Notes: generated by a model not told the origin, from the letters alone. 64,000 nt of DNA from Bryobacter sp. CoA8 C33 (GCA_019931185.1 JAINDK010000028.1:1-64000), one strand, 5' to 3'. Shown: positions 24,855 to 35,900, numbered from the stretch's first letter. A program made the numbers and translations.

Positions 24855-27482
24855 TTAGAACTCCATATGGAGGAAAAGCTGAAGCTGGCGGGCGGGGCTG
24901 AACTCGATCGGGTCGGCGTAATTGGCGCGGTAGTAGGGGATGAAGCGGATGGGGTTGGAATGATTGAGGAGGTTGTAGGCTTCGACGCCGGCCTGGAGGC
25001 GGAGGTGTTTCTCTTCCCAGTGGATTTCCTTGAAGACGCGGGCGTCGAGTGAAGAGTTGGCGGGGGTGGTGAAGGGGTTGCGGCCGAGGCCGGCGGGGCG
25101 GGCGCTCAAGGGGTAGGCGGCGGTGCGCAGCAGGTCGGCGGACTCGAGGGCGGGCAGGGGGCGGCCGGAGCCGAAGGCAAGAGTGGGGACGATGTGGATG
25201 TGAGCGAGCTTGGGGGAAAGCTTTTCGAGCGCTTCCACTTCAAACAGGCCGGTGGCGGTGAGGCGGTAGCGCTGGTGCTGGCGGCTGCGGGCCCATTCGG
25301 GGGCGAGGTTGAGGGGATTTTGGGGGTGTTCGTCAAAGTCAGAGCCGTTGTCGAGGGTACGGCTGGCGGTGTAGGAGAGGAGGTAGCCGAACTCGCTGGT
25401 CATCTTGCGGCTGAGTGTGACGGTGGCGCCGGAGTAGCTGGAAGTGGCATTCTGCTCGAGAGTGAAGAGGGCGGGGAGGCCGCCGTTGGTATTGCGGATG
25501 CGGGGGAGGTGGAGGCCGCGGACGCGGCTGAAGTCGACAGAGAGGGTGGTGTCGGAATTGAGCTGGCGCTCGAAGCCGGCGGTGAGCTTGGCGCCGTAGG
25601 TGGCGGGCAGGTGGGAGGCGGGGCGATAGATTGCGCGGAAGCTGAGCTTGAGGGTGGGGTATTCGAATTGTTCCCAGGCCTGGCGGCCGTCCTTTTGGAC
25701 GGCTTCGTTGAGGAAGGCGAGGGGGTAGCGGTCGAAGAAGAGGCCGAGGCCGAGGCGGAAGACGGATTTTCGGGTGGCGCCGGGGCTGTAGGCAATGCCG
25801 AAGCGGGGGGAGAAGTTGGCGCGGGGGGCGCGGAAGGCGGCGGGCAGGATCTGGTAATCGTAGCGGAGGCCGGCCTCGAGAGTGAGGCCGTGGCGGGCCT
25901 GCCAGCGGTTGTTGAGCCAGAAGCCGAGGGGGGTAGTTTGGATTGAGGTGGCGGGGGAGCCGAGGGCGCGGAGGCGGAAGTCGGGTTGGTTGGCCTGCCA
26001 GGCGGCGAGGGTGGGAAAGAGGCTGATGCCGCCGAAGCGGTTGGCGAGGCGGGAATCGAGGGTGACATGGTGGAGGCTGATGCCGAAGGAAAGGGCGTTG
26101 CGGCCGCGGAGGAAGGTGAGGCCATTGACGGCTTCGAGGTGGGCTTCGGCGCGCTGCTGATCGAGGCGGGGACCCTGGCCGAAGCTCAGGATGCCGGGGA
26201 TTTCGACGAAGGGATCGCGGGAGTTGGGGGTGAGGCCGGCGCCGCGGCGGCCGTACTGGAGCGTGAGGCTATTGACGAGCGAGACGGAGAAGGCGCTCGA
26301 GAGGTTGGCGACGAGGGAGTGGTCGGCGATGCGGGAGGAGCCGCGGGCGGAGTAATCGCTGTGGTTCTCTATACCCTGCACGCCTTCGCGTACGCGGCCG
26401 AGGGAATAGGCATAGCGGAGCGCGCCGGTGTGCGTGCGATTGAAGATGTGCTGGAGCTTACCGGAGTATTGATAGTTGCGCTCGCCGGCGCGGAAGGTGT
26501 TGCCGGGGCGGAGGGTGGCGAAGGCTTCGCTCCATTCATCGCAATCTTCGCGGTAGGCTTCGGCGGCGAGGGCGAAGAAGGTGCGGTCGCGGGCGAGCGG
26601 GCCACCGGCGGAGGCCCCGGGCTGGGTGCGGCGGAGGCGGGGCCGGCCGGGGATGGCGAATTCGGGATTGCGGGCATTGAGAGCTTCGTTCTGCAGGAGG
26701 AACTCGCCGTGGCCGTGCAGGGTGTTTGAGCCCGAGCGGGTGACGATGTTGACGACGCCGCCGGCGGCGCCGCCGAGCTCGGCCGAGATCGTGTTGGCGG
26801 AGATGCGCAGTTCCTGGATCATTTCGAGCGGCACGGAGACGCGAATGGCGCCGGTGGTTTCGTCGCGGTTGTCGGTGCCGTCGATGGAGACAGAATTGTT
26901 GCGGGAGCGGATGCCGCCGGAGGTGAAGCCAGAATCGTTATTGACGTTCCATGAGGCGGCGGGGCTGCGGCCGGTGGATTGGCCGGAGGCGGGAGTCATG
27001 CCGGGGGCAGTGAGGATGAAATTGACGTAGTTGCGGCCCTGGGAGGAAGAATGCTCCATGCGTTCATAGCCGAAGGTGACGGCGGGGGAGGCGCTGGCGA
27101 TGTCGAGAATGGGGATCTGTTCGACGACGTCTAATTTTTGTTCGACCGAGGCGAGGCGGAGGGTAATTTGCTCGAAGAGGGTCTGGCCGGAGGCGATGAG
27201 GACTTCGGGAAATTCTTTGCCGGTGAAGCCGGGGGCCTGAATGGTGAGGGAATAGGGACCGGCATTCAGATTGGCGATGAGGAAGGCGCCCTGGTCGTCG
27301 GAGCGGGTCTCGCGCAGGAGATTGGTGTCGAGGCTGGTGGCGCGAATGAGAGCGCCGGCGATGGGGACGGCTTGGGGGTCGAGGAGGCGGCCGGAGAAAG
27401 CGCCGGTGCGGTTGGAAACCTGTGCGAACAAATGGGAATGGGATAAAATTATCAGTTGAACAAGTATTGAAGCGTTGCGCAC
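24855..27482 (-). CDS. Oar-like TonB-dependent receptor with carboxypeptidase-regulatory domain
   Basis: I start at the GTG at 27482, which opens directly into a signal peptide ending L-F-A-Q; the ATG at 27545 would overlap the start of deoC on the other strand. 875 residues. Residues 25-110 are the CarboxypepD-regulatory fold (G-A-F-S-G-R-L-L-D-P-Q-A-V-P-I-A-G-A); the plug contains I-S-A-E-L-G-G-A-A-G-G-V-V-N-I-V-T-R-S-G and the barrel ends L-Q-L-F-L-H-M-E-F with a terminal Phe. Such receptors are abundant in Solibacter relatives. Ligand unknown. Confidence 0.85.
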   Translation of the reverse strand: MRNASILVQLIILSHSHLFAQVSNRTGAFSGRLLDPQAVPIAGALIRATSLDTNLLRETRSDDQGAFLIANLNAGPYSLTIQAPGFTGKEFPEVLIASGQTLFEQITLRLASVEQKLDVVEQIPILDIASASPAVTFGYERMEHSSSQGRNYVNFILTAPGMTPASGQSTGRSPAASWNVNNDSGFTSGGIRSRNNSVSIDGTDNRDETTGAIRVSVPLEMIQELRISANTISAELGGAAGGVVNIVTRSGSNTLHGHGEFLLQNEALNARNPEFAIPGRPRLRRTQPGASAGGPLARDRTFFALAAEAYREDCDEWSEAFATLRPGNTFRAGERNYQYSGKLQHIFNRTHTGALRYAYSLGRVREGVQGIENHSDYSARGSSRIADHSLVANLSSAFSVSLVNSLTLQYGRRGAGLTPNSRDPFVEIPGILSFGQGPRLDQQRAEAHLEAVNGLTFLRGRNALSFGISLHHVTLDSRLANRFGGISLFPTLAAWQANQPDFRLRALGSPATSIQTTPLGFWLNNRWQARHGLTLEAGLRYDYQILPAAFRAPRANFSPRFGIAYSPGATRKSVFRLGLGLFFDRYPLAFLNEAVQKDGRQAWEQFEYPTLKLSFRAIYRPASHLPATYGAKLTAGFERQLNSDTTLSVDFSRVRGLHLPRIRNTNGGLPALFTLEQNATSSYSGATVTLSRKMTSEFGYLLSYTASRTLDNGSDFDEHPQNPLNLAPEWARSRQHQRYRLTATGLFEVEALEKLSPKLAHIHIVPTLAFGSGRPLPALESADLLRTAAYPLSARPAGLGRNPFTTPANSSLDARVFKEIHWEEKHLRLQAGVEAYNLLNHSNPIRFIPYYRANYADPIEFSPARQLQLFLHMEF

Positions 27483-27543
27483 ACGCCCAGCATACGGCAA
27501 GGGAGGGGGGAGCGGCAAGATATACTGAGCGGCGAAGGCAACC

Positions 27544-28269
27544 ATGGAACTCGCCTATCTGAACGCCGCCAAGATGATTGACCATTCGCTGCTGAACCCG
27601 ACGCTGACGGAAGGGGCGCTGGAGCAGGGAATCCTGCTGGCGCTGGCCTACGATGTGGCGAGTGTGTGCATTATGCCGTATGCGCTGAAGCGCTGCGCGG
27701 AGCAGTTGAAGGGGTCGGCGGTGAAGGCGAGCACGACGATCGGGTTTCCGCATGGGGGGCACACGACGGCGATCAAGCTGGCGGAGACGGAGCGTGCGCT
27801 TGCCGATGGGGGCGAGGAACTGGACATGGTGGTGAATCTCTCGAAGGTATTGAGCGGGGACTGGGCGTATGTGGAAGCCGACATTCGGGTGGTGGTGGAG
27901 GCGGCGCATGCAGCGGGGCAAAAGGTGAAGGTGATTTTTGAGAACTGTTACTTGAACGAGGGGCAGAAGATTCGGTTGTGTGAGATTTGTTCGGGGTTGG
28001 GGGCGGACTGGGTGAAGACGTCGACGGGTTATGGGACGTCGGGGGCGACGGATGAGGATTTGCGGCTGATGCGGGCGCATGCGGCGCCGGGGGTGCAGGT
28101 GAAGGCGGCGGGGGGGATTCGGGATCTGGATGCGTTGTTGCGGGTGCGGGCGATTGGGGTGACGCGTGTGGGGGCGACGGCGACGGGGGTGATTCTCGAT
28201 GAGTACCGGCGGCGGGCGGGCCTCGAAGCGATTGTGGTGGCGGCGGCGGGAGTGCCGGGCGGCTATTAG
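27544..28269 (+). CDS. deoC: Deoxyribose-phosphate aldolase
   Basis: Cleaves 2-deoxyribose 5-phosphate to glyceraldehyde 3-phosphate and acetaldehyde during salvage of deoxynucleosides. 241 residues in a TIM barrel. The catalytic set is visible: D94 in E-L-D-M-V-V-N, the Schiff-base lysine K158 in D-W-V-K-T-S-T-G-Y, and K187 in Q-V-K-A-A-G-G-I-R. No other deo genes are nearby, and it is transcribed away from the TonB receptor gene with only 61 bases between starts. Confidence 0.95.
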   Translation: MELAYLNAAKMIDHSLLNPTLTEGALEQGILLALAYDVASVCIMPYALKRCAEQLKGSAVKASTTIGFPHGGHTTAIKLAETERALADGGEELDMVVNLSKVLSGDWAYVEADIRVVVEAAHAAGQKVKVIFENCYLNEGQKIRLCEICSGLGADWVKTSTGYGTSGATDEDLRLMRAHAAPGVQVKAAGGIRDLDALLRVRAIGVTRVGATATGVILDEYRRRAGLEAIVVAAAGVPGGY

Positions 28270-28348
28270 ACGGGTGGTTGGCAGGAAATTTTGAGATGGA
28301 ATCGACTTTTCCGGCGGGCGGAGCCGTCTAGAAGAACGGAGTCAGAAG

Positions 28349-28888
28349 TTGATCTTCCGCGAGGTAGAGGATCGGGATCTCGTAATCAAGGCGGCCGAGG
28401 GCAGTGTGGACGCGTTCAACCTGCTCGTTTCACGCCACGAGAAACGTGTGTTCAATTACCTGTTGCGGATTGTGGGTCAACGTGAGGACGCGTTGGACCT
28501 GACGCAGGACGTTTTTCTCAAGGCTTATCAGAATCTGACCAAACTGGGCGATGTGGAGCGGTTTTCTCCTTGGCTGTTTCGCATCGCCCACAATGAAGCG
28601 TTCTCGCTGCTGCGGCGGAACCGGCCGGACACGGCGGAATTGCTGTTTGAGCCGCCGACGGCGGATCTGCGGGACGGGATGTTTCCGGTGGAGATGAGCT
28701 TGGCGGTGGAGCGTGCGCTGGGGCGGCTGACGGCCGAGCAGCGGGAAGCGGTTGTGTTGAAGATCTTTCAGGGATTCAAGTTTGAAGAGATGGCGGAGAT
28801 TTTAGATGTACCGCTGTCGACGATTAAATCGCGGCTTTATGCCGCGCTCGATGTACTAAAGGGTGCGCTGGCGCCCGTGAAGGGATGA
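28349..28888 (+). CDS. ECF-type RNA polymerase sigma factor
   Basis: 179 residues from a TTG at 28349. Region 2 (residues 18-85) has A-F-N-L-L-V-S-R-H and D-A-L-D-L-T-Q-D-V-F-L-K-A-Y, and region 4 (about 118-170) has L-T-A-E-Q-R-E-A-V-V-L-K, E-M-A-E-I-L-D-V-P and S-T-I-K-S-R-L-Y-A-A, as in RpoE-like factors. It overlaps the next gene, a membrane anti-sigma-like protein, by four bases. These two head the secretion gene array, so they probably control it or respond to envelope state. Confidence 0.9.
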   Translation: MIFREVEDRDLVIKAAEGSVDAFNLLVSRHEKRVFNYLLRIVGQREDALDLTQDVFLKAYQNLTKLGDVERFSPWLFRIAHNEAFSLLRRNRPDTAELLFEPPTADLRDGMFPVEMSLAVERALGRLTAEQREAVVLKIFQGFKFEEMAEILDVPLSTIKSRLYAALDVLKGALAPVKG

Positions 28889-29484
28889 AGCGGATGGAAA
28901 ACGAAGCCATCGATCTCAAAGGATTTGCCCTCGGAGAGGGGACGGCGGCCGAGCGCGAGGCAGCGCGGCGCGCGATTGCGGCCGAGCCGGAGTTGCGGGA
29001 AGAATTTGAACGGCTGGAGTTGACGCTGACGGCGCTGCGCGGGGTGAGGGAAGAAGAGATGCCGCGGCGGATCGCGTTTGTGTCGGATCCGGTGTTTGAG
29101 CCGAGTTGGTGGCAACGGTTCTGGGGTAGCGGAAGGTTGGTGTTTGCCGGTGTGGCGATGCTGGCGGTGGCGATTGTGGCCCACGGATATCTGGTGCGGC
29201 CAGGGCCGGCGGCTGTGCCGGTGGCGGCGGGATTGAGTCAGCCGCAGGTGGAGCAGGCCATTGAGACGGCGGTGAGCCGGGCGGTGGCCGAGGTGGAACA
29301 GCGGGCGGCGGCGCGGACGCGGGAGGAAGTGAAGTTGGCTGTTGAGCAAAGCGAGAAGCGGTTTAGCCAGGAATTGCAGATGGTGTCGGCGGCGATGCAG
29401 GAAAACGAGACGATTTTGCGCAAGCAGTTGAACCGGCTTTATGTGACGAACGCGGGCCTGAGCGCGGGGCCCAACCAGGAGTAA
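28885..29484 (+). CDS. Anti-sigma-factor-like single-pass membrane protein
   Basis: 199 residues: a helical cytosolic part (1-75; D-L-K-G-F-A-L-G-E-G-T, A-R-R-A-I-A-A-E-P-E-L-R-E-E-F), one membrane helix at about 84-103 (L-V-F-A-G-V-A-M-L-A-V-A-I-V), then a periplasmic coiled coil rich in Glu, Gln and Ala. Position directly behind an ECF factor, with a four-base overlap, is the main reason for the call. No zinc-binding HxxxCxxC motif, so it is not a ZAS anti-sigma protein. Start codons at 28885 and 28894 are both possible. Confidence 0.7.
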   Translation: MKRMENEAIDLKGFALGEGTAAEREAARRAIAAEPELREEFERLELTLTALRGVREEEMPRRIAFVSDPVFEPSWWQRFWGSGRLVFAGVAMLAVAIVAHGYLVRPGPAAVPVAAGLSQPQVEQAIETAVSRAVAEVEQRAAARTREEVKLAVEQSEKRFSQELQMVSAAMQENETILRKQLNRLYVTNAGLSAGPNQE

Positions 29485-29488
29485 GGCG

Positions 29489-30019
29489 ATGCGTAAGGGA
29501 ATTGGATTGATGGTGGTGGCGTTGACGCTGGTGGCAGCGGTAAGCGAGCCGGTGGTGACGCGGGCGATGCTGGCGCCGCTCGAAAAGAGAATTGACCAGC
29601 GGCTCGAGACGTTGTTTGACGAGCCGTTTCTGTTGCTGGGGATGACGCGGGGGCTGTACCTGGATAAGTTTGGGGTGGTGTTTAGCGCGGAGCTGCAACT
29701 GTTGTCGACGCCGGGCGTCGGGACCTTCGGGTTTACGGTGCCGTCGAAGGAGATGCTGGCGGCGACGAGGAAGAAGAAGCTGGAGCGGTTGCCGCTGCTG
29801 AAGGAGGCGATGCGGGCGCAGTTGGTGTCGGCGGCGGTGGCGCTTGAGAAGTTGCCGGCCGAAGAGAAGGTGGTGTTGGGGGTGTCGGTGTTCCGGCGGG
29901 CGTGGGAGGATTCAACGGGTTTGCCGGCGCAGATCGTTATGCAGGGCGCGCGGCGGGAATTGGTGGCGGCGCGCACGGCGGCGGCCATGGATGCGGCCAT
30001 CCGGGTACAGGAGTTTTAG
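29489..30019 (+). CDS. Exported protein of unknown function, between the sigma module and gspE
   Basis: 176 residues with an N-terminal hydrophobic segment (I-G-L-M-V-V-A-L-T-L-V-A-A-V) serving as signal peptide or anchor. The rest contains F-G-F-T-V-P-S-K-E-M-L-A-A-T and a helical end with A-R-R-E-L-V-A-A-R. I recognise no family. It lies four bases after the anti-sigma-like gene and eight before gspE, so it is transcribed with them and may sense or modulate secretion. Confidence 0.6.
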   Translation: MRKGIGLMVVALTLVAAVSEPVVTRAMLAPLEKRIDQRLETLFDEPFLLLGMTRGLYLDKFGVVFSAELQLLSTPGVGTFGFTVPSKEMLAATRKKKLERLPLLKEAMRAQLVSAAVALEKLPAEEKVVLGVSVFRRAWEDSTGLPAQIVMQGARRELVAARTAAAMDAAIRVQEF

Positions 30020-30027
30020 GCGCCGCG

Positions 30028-31677
<1,650 letters not shown>

Positions 31678-31683
31678 GCGGCG

Positions 31684-32892
31684 ATGACAACGTATCAGTT
31701 CCGCGCGGTGACCAATGACGGGAAGACCCGCACGGGCACCCATACGGCTGAGAACGAGAAGAAGGTGGCGGCGGAGCTAAGGCGGCAGGGGCTGACGCCG
31801 ATTTATATTGGGCTGGGCAAGTCGGGCGGTTTTGAACTGAAGCTGCCGGAATGGGGAGCGGGCAAGCGGCGGGATGTGTTGTTTTTCACGCAGGAAATCT
31901 CGACGCTGCTGAACTCGAGCGTGCCGATTGACCGGGCACTGACGATCGTGAGCGAGTTGACCGAGAAGCCGGCGTTTCGTGCGGTTGTGATTGATATTTT
32001 GCGGCTGATCAAAGGGGGGAAGACGCTGGCCGATGCCCTCGGCACGCACGGCACGTACTTTTCCGATCTTTACGTGAACATGGTGCGGGCGGGCGAGGCG
32101 TCGGGGTCGCTGTCGGTGGTGTTTCAGCGGTTGAGCCACTTTGAGCGGAACCGCGATGAATTGCGGGGCTACATCATCAGTTCGATGATGTATCCGCTGC
32201 TGCTGGCGATCACGGGCGTGGGGGCGATCGTGGTGTTGATGTATTTCGTGGTGCCGAAGTTCGCGACGATATTCGAGGGCGGGAGGATGACGATTCCACT
32301 GCCGACGCTGGTGATGCTGCGCACGAGCGAGTTCTTGCAGGCCTGGGGCTGGCTGATCGGGCTGGGGCTCATCGCCTTTGGAGTGGGCTTTGCGAGCTTT
32401 ATCCGGACGGAGAAGGGGCGGTGGTGGTGGGATGAGTTCCGGCTGCGGGTGCCGCTGCTGGGCGATGCGCTGCGCAAGGCGGAGACGGCGCGCTTCGCGC
32501 GAGCGATGGCGACGCTGGTATCGAACACGGTGCCGCTGGTGCAATCGATTCAGATTGCTGGGGGTACGCTTGCGAATCAGCGGATTGCGCGGGCGCTCGA
32601 CAGCGTGGCGCAGGGCGTGAAGCGAGGGGAAGGGATTGCGGTACCGCTGCGGCGCTGCGGACAGTTTCCGTCGCTGGCCTCGCATTTGCTGAGCGTGGGC
32701 GAGGAAACGGGGAAGCTGGACGAGATGTTCACGCGCATGGCCGACATTTATGAAAACGATACGCGCGATGCGATCAAGCGCTTTACTTCTTTGTTTGAAC
32801 CGTTGCTCATCCTTACCATGGGCATCGTAGTGGGGGCACTGATTCTCAGTATGCTCCTGGCCATTACCAGTATTAATGAGGTTGCCATCTGA
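31684..32892 (+). CDS. gspF: Type II secretion inner-membrane platform protein GspF
   Basis: 402 residues. It has two copies of the GspF/PilC helical domain (for example L-L-N-S-S-V-P-I-D-R-A-L near 80 and A-T-L-V-S-N-T-V-P-L-V near 275) and three membrane helices at about 170-195, 220-245 and 373-397. G-E-A-S-G-S-L and G-E-E-T-G-K-L-D are the repeated loop motifs. It connects the ATPase to the pseudopilus. Starts seven bases after gspE ends. Confidence 0.95.
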   Translation: MTTYQFRAVTNDGKTRTGTHTAENEKKVAAELRRQGLTPIYIGLGKSGGFELKLPEWGAGKRRDVLFFTQEISTLLNSSVPIDRALTIVSELTEKPAFRAVVIDILRLIKGGKTLADALGTHGTYFSDLYVNMVRAGEASGSLSVVFQRLSHFERNRDELRGYIISSMMYPLLLAITGVGAIVVLMYFVVPKFATIFEGGRMTIPLPTLVMLRTSEFLQAWGWLIGLGLIAFGVGFASFIRTEKGRWWWDEFRLRVPLLGDALRKAETARFARAMATLVSNTVPLVQSIQIAGGTLANQRIARALDSVAQGVKRGEGIAVPLRRCGQFPSLASHLLSVGEETGKLDEMFTRMADIYENDTRDAIKRFTSLFEPLLILTMGIVVGALILSMLLAITSINEVAI

Positions 32893-32893
32893 T

Positions 32894-33340
32894 ATGAAAC
32901 AGGAAATCCGGAACCGCCGCCGCAGCCGGCAGGCGGGTGTGACGCTGATCGAGATGCTCGTGGTGGTGACGATCATCGCCTTGTTTGCCTCGATTGTGGG
33001 CCCGCGGCTGTTCAAGGCCGCAGACAGCGCGAAGGTGACGAGCGCGCGCACGCAGATCAACAGCTTCAACCAGGCGTTGTTGCTGTATAAGAATTCGACA
33101 GGCAATTTTCCGACGACGCAGCAGGGTTTGAAGGTATTGCGCTTTCGCCCGGCGGATGTGCCGAACTGGGATGGGCCGTATCTGCAGTCGGATGTGCCGC
33201 TTGACCCGTGGGGCCGCGAGTTTATCTATAAGTTTCCCGGTGTGTTTCCCGACGAGCCGGACATTGTTTCGCTAGGGGCCGACGGGCAGCCCGGCGGCAC
33301 GGGGATCAATGCCGACATCAGTTCGTCTTCGGCGCGCTAG
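32894..33340 (+). CDS. gspG: Major pseudopilin GspG
   Basis: 148 residues from the ATG at 32894. The cleavage motif is Q-A-G followed by V-T-L-I-E-M-L-V-V-V, with Glu at +5 as required for pilus assembly. The C-terminal half has the GspG loop (T-T-Q-Q-G-L, W-D-G-P-Y-L, P-L-D-P-W-G-R-E-F) and the Ca-site region (Y-K-F-P-G, S-L-G-A-D-G-Q-P-G-G). No prepilin peptidase gene is in the window. Confidence 0.95.
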   Translation: MKQEIRNRRRSRQAGVTLIEMLVVVTIIALFASIVGPRLFKAADSAKVTSARTQINSFNQALLLYKNSTGNFPTTQQGLKVLRFRPADVPNWDGPYLQSDVPLDPWGREFIYKFPGVFPDEPDIVSLGADGQPGGTGINADISSSSAR

Positions 33341-33841
33341 ATGAGGAGACGAGGCGCCGAGAGCGGGGTTACGCTGCTCGAGATGCTATTGGTGGTGGGC
33401 GTGATCGGGCTGATGGCGGCGATCTCTTTTCCCTCGTTTTCGGCAGGGCTGGACGGGCTGAGGCTGCGCAGCGCCTCGACGACAGTGGCCTCGGCGTTGA
33501 ACGTGGCGATCAATACGGCGGACCGGCGGCAGGCGCCGGTGCAGGTGTTGATCCAACCGCTCGAGAACCGGATCGTATTGCGGGCGGCGGAGAGCCGGCG
33601 GGATCAGTTTTTCACGATTCCACCGGGGATCCGGATCCGGCGGATTCTGCCGGCGCTGTATCTGGATGAGGCGAAGAAGGACCGCTATTTGATCGTGTAT
33701 CCGAACGGGGCGCCGCCGCAGTTGATCGTGGAGTTGGAGACGCAGCGCGGCTCGATGCGGCAGGTGAAGCTCGATCCGATTACCGGCGCGGCGCGCGTGA
33801 TGGATGTGAATGTGAATGCGAATGCGAACACAAAGAAGTAG
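33341..33841 (+). CDS. gspH: Minor pseudopilin GspH
   Basis: 166 residues. Cleavage site E-S-G followed by V-T-L-L-E-M-L-L-V-V with Glu at +5, then a single helix and a beta-rich domain of GspH type. Starts immediately after the gspG stop codon. The C-terminus is an Asn/Ala-rich tail (V-N-V-N-A-N-A-N-T-K-K) that overlaps the gspI start by 26 bases. Confidence 0.85.
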   Translation: MRRRGAESGVTLLEMLLVVGVIGLMAAISFPSFSAGLDGLRLRSASTTVASALNVAINTADRRQAPVQVLIQPLENRIVLRAAESRRDQFFTIPPGIRIRRILPALYLDEAKKDRYLIVYPNGAPPQLIVELETQRGSMRQVKLDPITGAARVMDVNVNANANTKK

Positions 33842-34238
33842 AGGCGAGCGGGGATTTACGCTGATTGAAGTGCTGGTGGCGGCGGTGTTGTTGGCCGTGG
33901 CGGTGGGGGCGCTGTTGTCGAACCTGTCGGTGTCGACGGGCAATCTGTTCCGGACGAGCGATATCGACCGGCTGACGTTTTTGAGCAAGCGCAAGATGGA
34001 TGAGTTGTTGTCGGTGCAGAACCTGCCGCGGGGGGGAGTGATCGAGGGCGCGCTCCAGATGGACGCAGCACAGAAGAGGGCGACGGCCGGATACCGGGCG
34101 CTGATTCTGACGGCGAGTCCGATGGGGCAGACAACGCGGGAACAACTGGAGCGGGTGCGGCTGGAGACCTGGATTGAATCGGGCAACCGGCGGCGGACGA
34201 TGCAACTGGAATCCTACCGGATGGTGCGGGTGCCATGA
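33816..34238 (+). CDS. gspI: Minor pseudopilin GspI
   Basis: 140 residues. Cleavage site E-R-G followed by F-T-L-I-E-V-L-V-A-A with Glu at +5. L-S-K-R-K-M-D-E-L fits the GspI pattern after the helix. It overlaps gspH by 26 bases and gspJ by four, so all three are likely translated as a coupled block. With GspJ and GspK it would form the tip of the pseudopilus. Confidence 0.85.
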   Translation: MRMRTQRSRGERGFTLIEVLVAAVLLAVAVGALLSNLSVSTGNLFRTSDIDRLTFLSKRKMDELLSVQNLPRGGVIEGALQMDAAQKRATAGYRALILTASPMGQTTREQLERVRLETWIESGNRRRTMQLESYRMVRVP

Positions 34239-34897
34239 GGCGGGGTGAGGCGGGGATCACGTTGATCGAATTGCTGCTGGCGGTGAGCCTGTTTGCCGCG
34301 ATCAGCGTCAGCATGGCGATGGTTTTGAATGTGTCCTTCACCTCGATGAACAAGATTGAGGATAAGGTGGACTTCAACCGGCGGGTGGTGGCGAGCCAGC
34401 GGGCGCTCGATCAGATCCTGCAGGGTCTGATTCCGGTGCTGGCGCCGTGCGGGGGAAAGCCGGTGGGGTTTTCCGGGATGCCGCAGGGGGTGCGTTTTGT
34501 TTCGTCGTATTCGTTGACGGAAGGCAACCGGGGGCGGCCGCAGATCGTGGAATTGTTCGTGGGGCCGAGCCCGAACGGGGGCGTGCGTCTTCTGCTGAAC
34601 GAGCAGCCCTACCTGGGAAAGCCCAGTTTTGTGCTGCGATGTGGATTGCCGTTTGTGGCGCAGGCGAACACGTTTATCTTGGCGGACCGGCTCAAAGAAT
34701 GCAGTTTTGGCTACCGCCGTATCGACCCGGCCAATGGGATGGAGGGCTGGTTCAGCGGCTGGGCCTATCCCGATTGGCCATCGGCGATGCGAATTGCGAT
34801 GTCGCCGCTCGAAATCAAGGCGAATCAAGTTCCGCCCTCGACGATATACGCGCCTTTACTGGTGAAGAACCGGAGCTTTGATGATGTCGTCTACTAG
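34235..34897 (+). CDS. gspJ: Minor pseudopilin GspJ
   Basis: 220 residues, within GspJ range. Cleavage site E-A-G followed by I-T-L-I-E-L-L-L-A-V. Later parts (F-S-G-M-P-Q-G-V-R-F-V, E-C-S-F-G-Y-R-R) follow the beta-domain of this pseudopilin. Two Cys residues could form a disulfide in the periplasm. The ATG overlaps the gspI stop. Confidence 0.85.
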   Translation: MRRGEAGITLIELLLAVSLFAAISVSMAMVLNVSFTSMNKIEDKVDFNRRVVASQRALDQILQGLIPVLAPCGGKPVGFSGMPQGVRFVSSYSLTEGNRGRPQIVELFVGPSPNGGVRLLLNEQPYLGKPSFVLRCGLPFVAQANTFILADRLKECSFGYRRIDPANGMEGWFSGWAYPDWPSAMRIAMSPLEIKANQVPPSTIYAPLLVKNRSFDDVVY

Positions 34898-35900
34898 GGA
34901 GCGGGGAACGGCGCTACTGGCCGTGTTGTGGCTCACGGCGGCGTTGTCGGCGATTGCGTTTTCGGTGGCCGACACGGTGCGGGCGGAAACGGAGCGGGCC
35001 ATCGCGAGCCAGGAGAGTGTGCGGTCGTATTATCTGGCGCGGGGGGCGGTGCAGCGGATCCTGTTTTTGCTGCGCAACGAAGAAACGATGATCGGATCGC
35101 CGCCGGCGGAGCGTTTTGCCGGACGGAGGCGTTTTTATTTTCGCGAGGAGTTTGGGGATACGTTTGTCGAGTTGTTGTCGGAGGGAGCCAAGCTGCCGTT
35201 GCGCGGATTGCACCCGCAACTATTGGCGAACTTGCTGGAATTGACTGGGGAAAACGAGGTTTCGGCGCAGCAGATCGCGCGGCAAGCCTTCAACCTCGAT
35301 CCGGTGGGGATGATGGCATTGGGGGAAAATTTTGCGGCGCCTCCGGCTTTTCGGCCTTCGATTGCGTCCATGGAAAATGTCGAAGAATTGCTGCTTTTGC
35401 CTGGAATCACATCAGAGATGGTTTATGGACGATACGCGCGGATGCCGGATGGGAACCTGGTGAACCTGGGGGGGCTGGTGGATTATCTCAGTGGAGAGGT
35501 TGTGAAAGGCGGGGCAAGGGACGCATTGAGTACGCATCCGAGTCTGCTCATGTTGAATGGCATGCCGGCGCCGGTAGCACGGCAGATGGCGGAGATCCGG
35601 CGCAGCAGCTATGACCTAAGCGTGGTGCTGGGCCGGCTGGCTCAGGCGGGGATTCCCCTCAGCATGGATTTAGGGGATGTATTTCAGATTCGAGCGACGG
35701 GCCGCTTTCGCTTGCCGGATGGCCGATTGTCGGCGACGCGGCGGACGGTGGCGCTGACTGTGAAATACACGCCGGTTTTTTCGCGCTACGTTTGGGTGGA
35801 CCCATGGACGAACCTGCGCTGGAATGACCAAAGCTATAGCGAGACGGCGGCCGCGGATGCAGTGTGGCTCGAGGGAGCCTTGAGGGAGACGCGCAATTGA
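34881..35900 (+). CDS. gspK: Pseudopilus tip protein GspK
   Basis: About 339 residues. The N-terminus E-R-G followed by T-A-L-L-A-V-L-W-L lacks Glu at +5, as is usual for GspK, which sits first at the tip. A large globular insert follows, with N-L-G-G-L-V-D-Y and L-L-L-L-P-G-I-T-S-E-M typical of the helix-hairpin-helix part. Starts at 34881 and 34884 are both behind GGAG at 34872-34875. Overlaps gspJ, and its TGA overlaps the next TTG start. Confidence 0.85.
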   Translation: MMSSTRERGTALLAVLWLTAALSAIAFSVADTVRAETERAIASQESVRSYYLARGAVQRILFLLRNEETMIGSPPAERFAGRRRFYFREEFGDTFVELLSEGAKLPLRGLHPQLLANLLELTGENEVSAQQIARQAFNLDPVGMMALGENFAAPPAFRPSIASMENVEELLLLPGITSEMVYGRYARMPDGNLVNLGGLVDYLSGEVVKGGARDALSTHPSLLMLNGMPAPVARQMAEIRRSSYDLSVVLGRLAQAGIPLSMDLGDVFQIRATGRFRLPDGRLSATRRTVALTVKYTPVFSRYVWVDPWTNLRWNDQSYSETAAADAVWLEGALRETRN

